A stretch of 64,000 nucleotides of DNA from Rhabdornis inornatus (lineage: Eukaryota; Chordata; Aves; Passeriformes; Rhabdornithidae), in the NCBI GenBank assembly GCA_013397075.1, contig VWZS01004484.1, positions 682,001 to 746,000 on the forward strand, written 5' to 3'. The position numbers and the translations under genes were made by a program. Positions 59,801-64,000 of this stretch are shown here, one piece after another. Under the pieces are notes generated by a model. The model was given only the letters and a program-made list of their open reading frames with translations. It did no database searches and was not told the origin of the DNA. How positions within the stretch are numbered: the first letter of the stretch is position 1; every line of letters begins with the position of its first letter.

Positions 59801-60629
59801 GTCATTTATAACACCCATCAAGCTGCTTTCACAAGTAAATTACCAGTGAACTGGTGGTAACAGATCTTAATTTTAAATCACTGAGTTAGATGCTGTTCTG
59901 TTCAATAATAAGTGGTAACGAGCAGTAGCCTGATTCAGAATTAACTCATGTTTTGACAGAAAGCTGTTGGCCAGAATTGCTTCTGAGTTGTCCCCTCTTC
60001 TTGCCCAATCTGTTTCTTAAGTAAATGCATAAGGAAGAAAGTGCCAATTCCCTATCAATTTGAACTATTTATGATTGCTGTAAGTTATGAAAATCTGTCT
60101 GCAAATATTTTGACAGGAACTTTTGTGGGTTTTTTTTCCACTTACTTGAAAGATCTAAACCACTAAGATCTTGGTTTGTTTCAGAGTTCAGTTTTGATAG
60201 TCTGTATGTCTGAATGTGGTGTTTGCTTGTGACATAAAATGTTTCCATTAGGAGGAGTTTTTTCTATGTTCAGTGAAATTGGTATGGAGAGATGAAAAAT
60301 GAAGGCTCAAATTATGTTTTTAAAATAGTAAAAGCTTCCCCCTACAGAAGTTACCTAATCTTAGTTTCTTTTGCATAATTTATTTAAACCTGTTTTTATT
60401 CTTAAAAGGCTTTATATACTAAACTAGTAAAATAGTAGTAGGTTTCTTCTGAAGGGTCCAAATTTACATTTAAATTTTTCTTTTTCCAGCATATTTTTAA
60501 TATTCAGAAATTTAATGGGTAGTCATTCAAAGTTCCAGGATGATCTTCATCTTATCAAAGCTTGACATCTCCCCTCTTTCCTAGGCAAAAGAAAAACAGA
60601 ATGCCAAGAAAGCTCAGGAGGCCAAATGA
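44755..60629 (+). CDS. UCHL5: UCHL5 / UCH37 deubiquitinase, start missing
   Basis: A cysteine protease that trims ubiquitin chains at the 26S proteasome (through ADRM1/RPN13) and associates with the INO80 remodeller. The coding parts are 44755-44822, 46145-46208, 47938-48043, 55325-55450, 55535-55596, 55674-55804, 57186-57249, 58324-58426, 58842-58955, 59128-59226 and 60585-60629. About 326 residues are visible, corresponding to human residues 4-329. The UCH catalytic set is intact: oxyanion Gln82 (AKQ), nucleophile Cys88 (VINNACATQ), His164 (DAFHFVSYVPVNG) and Asp179 (YELDG). A helical C-terminal part follows (EIRFNLMAIVSDRKMIYEQ, HNYLPFIMELLKTLAEHQ), then the basic tail KEKQNAKKAQEAK that contacts RPN13. 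The first about three residues fall in the 3-N gap. Confidence 0.96.
44823..45116. other. UCHL5 intron 1, GC-rich start
   Basis: The downstream half of the CpG island. The open frames here on both strands are compositional. Confidence 0.7.
45117..45360 (-). mobile_element. CR1 LINE 3'-end fragment
   Basis: A reverse-complemented CR1 tail beginning GAGTCACAGCGGCAATTAGG, continuing TTGGGAAAAGTCTCTCAAAT, CATCGAGTCCAGCC, GTGACTCCATCACTTCCCCG and GGCAGCC, then a CCAATCTAAACTTCGC-type stretch. It lies in UCHL5 intron 1 next to the CpG island. Confidence 0.9.
45361..46144. other. UCHL5 intron 1, remainder
   Basis: Unique AT-rich intron without a recognised feature. Confidence 0.65.
46145..46208 (+). 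CDS. UCHL5: UCHL5 exon 2
   Basis: 64 nt encoding GCRGAQVEEIWSLEPENFEK and L. The acceptor is TATTTCAG and the donor GTAAGG. Confidence 0.96.
46209..47937. other. UCHL5 intron 2
   Basis: 1.7 kb of AT-rich intron. No gene or clear repeat seen. Confidence 0.65.
47938..48043 (+). CDS. UCHL5: UCHL5 exon 3
   Basis: 106 nt encoding PVHGLIFLFKWQPGEEPAGS through RLDTIFFAKQ, with the oxyanion-hole Gln as last residue. The acceptor is TTTTCAG and the donor GTATGA. Confidence 0.97.
48044..55324. other. UCHL5 intron 3
   Basis: The largest UCHL5 intron (7.3 kb). It contains poly-T runs near 49360-49375 and 54266-54281 and a G-rich spot at about 48784-48815. No open frame has recognisable homology. Confidence 0.6.
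55325..55450 (+). CDS. UCHL5: UCHL5 exon 4 (catalytic Cys)
   Basis: 126 nt encoding VINNACATQAIVSVLLNCAH through EFKEFSQSFDAA. The Cys of NNAC is the nucleophile. The acceptor is CTTCTAG and the donor GTGAGT. It follows a 7.3-kb intron. Confidence 0.97.
55535..55596 (+). CDS. UCHL5: UCHL5 exon 5
   Basis: 62 nt encoding MKGLALSNSEVIRQVHNSFA, in the active-site crossover region. The acceptor is CTTTCAG and the donor GTAACA. The intron before it is only 84 bases and is open in frame, so a longer unspliced frame is seen but is not the mRNA. Confidence 0.96.
55674..55804 (+). CDS. UCHL5: UCHL5 exon 6 (catalytic His and Asp)
   Basis: 131 nt encoding RQQMFEFDAKSSAKEEDAFH, FVSYVPVNGRLYELDGLREG and PIDL. 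It carries His164 and Asp179. The acceptor is TTTGCAG and the donor GTAACA. Confidence 0.97.
55805..57185. other. UCHL5 intron 6
   Basis: 1.4 kb. It contains a two-copy tandem repeat at 56940-57012; otherwise no feature recognised. Confidence 0.65.
56940..57012. repeat. Two-copy 39-base tandem repeat
   Basis: ATTAATAAAATATCTTC followed by a variable CT-rich stretch and TGAAAAACCA occurs twice with a 39-base period in UCHL5 intron 6. Confidence 0.85.
57186..57249 (+). CDS. UCHL5: UCHL5 exon 7
   Basis: 64 nt encoding GACHQDDWISAVRPVIEKRI and Q. The acceptor is CTCCCCAG and the donor GTAAAT. Confidence 0.96.
57250..58323. other. UCHL5 intron 7
   Basis: 1.07 kb of AT-rich intron. No feature recognised. 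Confidence 0.65.
58324..58426 (+). CDS. UCHL5: UCHL5 exon 8
   Basis: 103 nt encoding YSEGEIRFNLMAIVSDRKMI through EQRIAELQQQLAE. The acceptor is CATTTAG and the donor GTAGGC. Confidence 0.96.
58427..58841. other. UCHL5 intron 8
   Basis: 415 bases. No feature recognised apart from the tandem acceptor at its end. Confidence 0.65.
58842..58955 (+). CDS. UCHL5: UCHL5 exon 9
   Basis: 114 nt encoding EEPMDTDQSSNMLSSIQSEV through EEENQKLKRYK. The acceptor context GTGGAAGGAG offers two AG sites three bases apart, so the first Glu may be included or skipped. The donor is GTATGT. Confidence 0.93.
59128..59226 (+). CDS. UCHL5: UCHL5 exon 10
   Basis: 99 nt encoding IENIRRKHNYLPFIMELLKT through LAEHQQLIPLVEK. 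The acceptor is TTTTTAG and the donor GTGAGT. Confidence 0.97.
59227..60584. other. UCHL5 intron 10
   Basis: 1.36 kb. A short GC-richer patch at about 59310-59420 interrupts AT-rich sequence; I cannot assign it. Confidence 0.6.
60585..60629 (+). CDS. UCHL5: UCHL5 exon 11 and stop
   Basis: 45 nt encoding AKEKQNAKKAQEAK and TGA, the basic tail. The acceptor is TTTCCTAG. Confidence 0.96.
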   Translation, partial: AKEKQNAKKAQEAK

Positions 60630-61185
60630 AGATGACTTTGCGAAACACATACAGTTACTTGCTTCTGATACTATTTTCATGACAACAAATAAAACTTTTC
60701 ATAAACTTCAATTTTTGTCCAGTGCACGTTTACCAGTTGTAATGGTTTGTCCTGTACTGTTTGCATGGGTCTGACTCTTCCTTCCCCTGCATCTTGTGCA
60801 TGTAGTACTGCTGAGCAATGTTTAGGTTCTCCTGGTCACATTCAGTATTTAACAGTCTGTCTGATTGCTGAAAGCTTGGGAAGTGGACCCAGAAATGTGC
60901 AAGGAAAATGTTCCCATTTTGTCCCACTTGAACTTGAAAATGATACAAATGCCAGAGGTTTAAATATAAGCATGAGCTTTCTTTGCTCATCTCTAGTAAC
61001 AGTTACAATCCTTTCCAGTTGTTCAGTGACTTGGCCTGTGTCTTTGTTTTTATGAAGTATGTGTCTAATTTTTTTACAAAATGGAAAAGTATTAATTTAG
61101 CTGTAGAAACATTTGCAAAGACCGATGTATAATCTCAAAAGAACTGCATTGCTTTAGTAGAAAAGATAATAAATATTCCCGTTTT
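60630..61185 (+). other. UCHL5: UCHL5 3' UTR with AATAAA signals
   Basis: After the stop, AATAAA occurs at 60688-60693 and at 61168-61173. The second, followed by a T-rich stretch, is the more likely main end; the first could give a short isoform. Confidence 0.65.
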
Positions 61186-61839
61186 TATTTTGGCAAACTT
61201 TTTTCTGTGGTATTTTATTATGGAATAAGATGATTAGGATATGGAAGTCATCAGTCTGGTAACTTGAGCATATGCATTCTAAATTTGGGGTAGAAAGAAG
61301 GCACACTGTTGTTTTGGGGAGTTAATATTCTTGGATATAAGGTATTCCTCTTCTGGAGTATGTTCCATTTAAGTCTTTAAGCCAGTGTTTTTTATTTGAC
61401 TTTTACTAGCATACTTGGACATGTACAAAAGGAAAAGGAATTTTGCTGAAGCAGAAAATTATTTTTGCTATTATCAACCAATTTTAGTAGCAATTGTTTC
61501 AGAAATTAGAAAACTTATATTGCAAGCAATCTTTCTGGATTCATGGAAGGACAAAAAAAGGGCAGATGTAAACAGCGAATTTTAAGAAAAAAGTGTTAGT
61601 CCAGTGTGTAAGTGAAAAATGTTTTTAAAAAAGACTGTTGAATGCAGAAGTAGAACATTTTCAAAACTAGTGTTTTCTGTTATTATGAATCTTTTCCTGA
61701 TCAAAATTGTGGCAAATTTTTTGCTTTTTTTGCCAAATTTGTAGAATCATCTTTTCATAATCTATGTCTTGGCTTTTGAAGGCAGTTATTTGTATATTAG
61801 GACAGCGTCACATGAATGCAGAGGGACATGAAGTTGATC
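61186..61839. other. Intergenic, downstream of UCHL5
   Basis: AT-rich sequence without a recognised feature. Confidence 0.6.
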
Positions 61840-62195
61840 CTGGCTAGACTGGGATACAGTTAATTTTCTCCTCGGTAGCTGGTGCAGTGCTGTTTTGGAT
61901 GGAGCATGAGAATAATGTCGATAATGTGCTGATGTTTTCAGGGGTTGCCAAGCAGTGCTTATTCTGAATCCCGGAGTTTGCAGCTTCTCGTGCGGTGCCA
62001 GCCAGGAGCTTCAGGGGCACAAGGATTGGGAGGGGACACGGCCAGGACAGCTGGCCCCAGTGGCCAAAGGGATATTTCCCAGGGTATGATGTCATGGCCA
62101 GTGTTTAAATCGGGGCAGGGCTGTCTCGGGAGCCTGCTGGGCATTGCTCAGTGAGTGCTGAGCAGCTGCATTCGGCAGCACTTGTGCATTCTGAT
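61840..62195 (+). mobile_element. Avian ERVL-like LTR, 3'-truncated
   Basis: Its landmarks match the avian ERVL-type LTR: GTTAATTTTCTCCTCGGTAG, GCTGGTGCAGTGCTGTTTTG, GAATAATGTCGATAATGTGC, GGGAGGGGACACGGCCAGGA, CAGCTGGCCCCAGTGG, GGGATATTTCCC, then CATTCGGCAGCACTTGTGCA. The usual following region with polyadenylation signal is absent, replaced abruptly near 62195 by the next block. It is less decayed than the copy at 1550-2084. Confidence 0.78.
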
Positions 62196-63587
62196 TCTAA
62201 GCACTTCAGGAACGCTTTCTCTTTTGACGCGTGCTTCTCGGTCATCTCCAGCCGCATGGACTTTGCAGCAGTGAAGGTGCAAGAGTGTGCTCACCTCCAC
62301 GTCTCGTGATAAAGCCTGACGGCTGCGCACTGCTTTTCCCAAGCAGCCAGCGTATTCCCAGCTAATGCCGACTGTGGACGAGCTTTTGCTGGAATTTTGC
62401 AATTCGATACACGGCGCACAAAGCCCGGTGCTCTGCTGCTTCAATCTTCGCCTTTTTTGTGATCTGCTCTGAACCGAACCGAGCGATGCCATTCAGCTTC
62501 GCCGCTTTCCCGCGTCCGTGCTGCGCGCATCCTCTGTGACAGATACCGGGATCTTCAGCCCTTGCGAGGCTCTGGTGTGCGCCGTGGTACTTGGCGCTCT
62601 GACGGCGCTTTGCAAATTGTGTAGGAAAAAGGACTGCGCCTTGAATGCGGTGCAAATACAAGTTTCCACAGGTTCCAGGGGCAAACCCCGAGAAAGTCTG
62701 TTGTCCTGGATAAGTTTCAGACAACGAGAGAGGCAGAATGCGGTGGGTCATTGCACTGGGAAGGAAAGTGCATGGTACAGGCGTGTTTCGGCAAGAAGCA
62801 CTGCGCTGGAGCCCTTCATTCACAGACGGCACAGTGCTCTGTGCGAGACGTAGACGATTTGCATCCAAGAGGATGAAAGCACCGGGTTCGTGTGCGCATG
62901 AAACGATCCCTCTTCCTTCCCCACTACATGCAGCATCACATCCTGTCAATCTACACGAGCCAGGATGCACGGCGGAGCTCTTGCTCGAGTTGCTCCCGCA
63001 CGAATGGGGAGCGCTTGGCTTTCTCCTGGGCACTGTCCGCGCTCATGGAAACAACCACACGATGGCACCTTCGACTTTCGAAAAAAAGGAACGCACCGAG
63101 CCCGGCTCGAAACCACGCCAAGCGCAGAGCCGAGTTGGAAACGTCCAGGCTCTCAACCAACCGTGTCAGGACAAGGCGGTTTCGCTGATGTTCCCCTTCC
63201 CAGTGCAAACTTTTCTTCGCACCACACTCAAAGGGCAACAAGAACTCCGTTGCCCTACGAAAGCTTTTCACTGTCGCAGAGTCCAGCCACACACTTGAAA
63301 ACATCTGGCAAAAAAACAGCTCACAAAAGTGCCAGCTGAGAAAGCTCTTGCTGCCTACAGCTTCAACAGCACCCGTCGGACTTCCAGCACACACCCTGCT
63401 ATCAGCACTTTCCTTCTCAGCTCCAAGTCTCACAGAGTCAGGATCCAAAGGGAACAGCACCAAGGACTGCTTACACACTAAAGCTGCCCGGACAAAAAGC
63501 TCAAGAGCTTGGCGTTTCCATTCCCACTGACAGTTTGACAGCTCTGACCCAGAGAACTGCCTATTGGGAAAAGCCTTTAAATTCACT
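62196..63587. other. Unassigned CpG-retaining block with overlapping open frames
   Basis: About 1.4 kb whose base composition differs from the AT-rich flank: roughly balanced GC and many CpG dinucleotides. On the minus strand there are two overlapping open frames, 62951-63586 (211 codons) and 62362-63033 (223 codons). On the plus strand there is one at 62738-63298 (186 codons). None shows motifs I know. It could be a recent repeat, internal sequence of a minus-oriented retroelement, or an uncharacterised gene segment. The left edge coincides with the truncation of the LTR at 62195. Confidence 0.4.
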
Positions 63588-64000
63588 TAGACCATACCTA
63601 AAAGTGCCCAAATTAAGGTGCAAATGAGACCATATGCCAGTGACAATACTATGTGTTTTATTTGATAGTAAATATGAGAGAGAGAAATAGAAAATAGGTA
63701 GAGGGGACAGAAAAAGAGTAATAGAGACAGAATAAGGAAAATATCACCACTCTGTGGATGCCAACAATGTTGATCTTCTCCAGCTGGTCTTCGTGGTGGT
63801 GACGGTCCCCCCAAAAAGCATAGAATCTGATGGGCTAATATATGCTCAGGCTAGGCAGGAAAATCCAAGCAACTCCCTGGGCAGGGGGAGTTTGCCATTA
63901 TCAGGCTCTGGGTTTTTTGCATCACATGCAGCCCTGTGGTGCAAGGCTTCAGGAATGACTCTGGGGGCACTTCAGGGAGCCTTTGATGGATTAAGGCACC
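63588..64000 (-). mobile_element. Possible LTR (minus orientation), runs off the window
   Basis: Read on the minus strand it has a sequence resembling the R/U5 part of an avian LTR: pyrimidine-rich TCTCTCTCATATTTACTATC, an AATAAA at 63658-63663, then CACATAGTATTGTC and a T-rich end. GC-richer sequence to the right could be U3. The assignment rests on layout only, with no identified terminal TG/CA pair. Confidence 0.35.

Overview
This window is vertebrate nuclear DNA and almost certainly from a bird. Coding exons are short, with GT-AG introns of hundreds to thousands of bases. The interspersed repeats are CR1 LINE copies (mostly 3' ends) and long terminal repeats that resemble avian ERVL-type LTRs. 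The gene order CDC73 - GLRX2 - RO60 - UCHL5, with alternating strands, matches the human 1q31.2 block. A songbird is plausible from the LTR style, but that is inference. The window has three assembly gaps: 38 N at 16078-16115, one N at 20894 and three N at 44752-44754.

Layout. (1) 1-15844, minus strand: the 5' half of CDC73 (parafibromin, a PAF1-complex subunit), exons 1-7, ending at codon 243; the rest lies beyond the left edge. Intron 7 holds a solo LTR. (2) 15.3-16.3 kb: CDC73 CpG-island promoter with a gap, followed by a G-rich minisatellite and a CR1 3' end. (3) 20.3-24.7 kb, plus strand: GLRX2 (glutaredoxin 2), four coding exons. Its first exon and flank are present twice, 258 bp apart across the single N, and intron 1 carries about 1.1 kb of polypurine minisatellite. 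(4) 24.7-34.5 kb: a tail-to-tail interval. It is AT-rich, possible 3' UTR up to about 31.5 kb, then a truncated CR1 ORF2 on the minus strand, then an unassigned GC-richer block with broken reading frames. (5) 34514-40678, minus strand: complete RO60 (TROVE2) coding sequence, 8 coding exons, 535 codons. Its non-coding first exon lies about 3.9 kb upstream. (6) 44.3-45.1 kb: a CpG island that looks like a shared divergent promoter for RO60 and UCHL5. (7) 44755-60629, plus strand: UCHL5 (UCH37), 11 coding exons, complete except that the initiator region falls in the 3-N gap. (8) 61.8-64.0 kb: a truncated ERVL-type LTR, then an unassigned 1.4-kb block that keeps many CpGs, then a polyadenylation-like region on the minus strand.

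The four genes act in different systems: transcription elongation (CDC73), thiol redox (GLRX2), RNA quality control and Y-RNA binding (RO60), and proteasome/INO80-linked deubiquitination (UCHL5). Nothing in the sequence says they form a pathway; the link is conserved neighbourhood plus one divergent promoter. Exon boundaries were set by reading frame, splice consensus and remembered similarity to the vertebrate proteins. I found no convincing new biological system. The most useful leads are the duplicated GLRX2 exon 1, the polypurine array, the CPYC glutaredoxin active site and the unexplained block at 62.2-63.6 kb.
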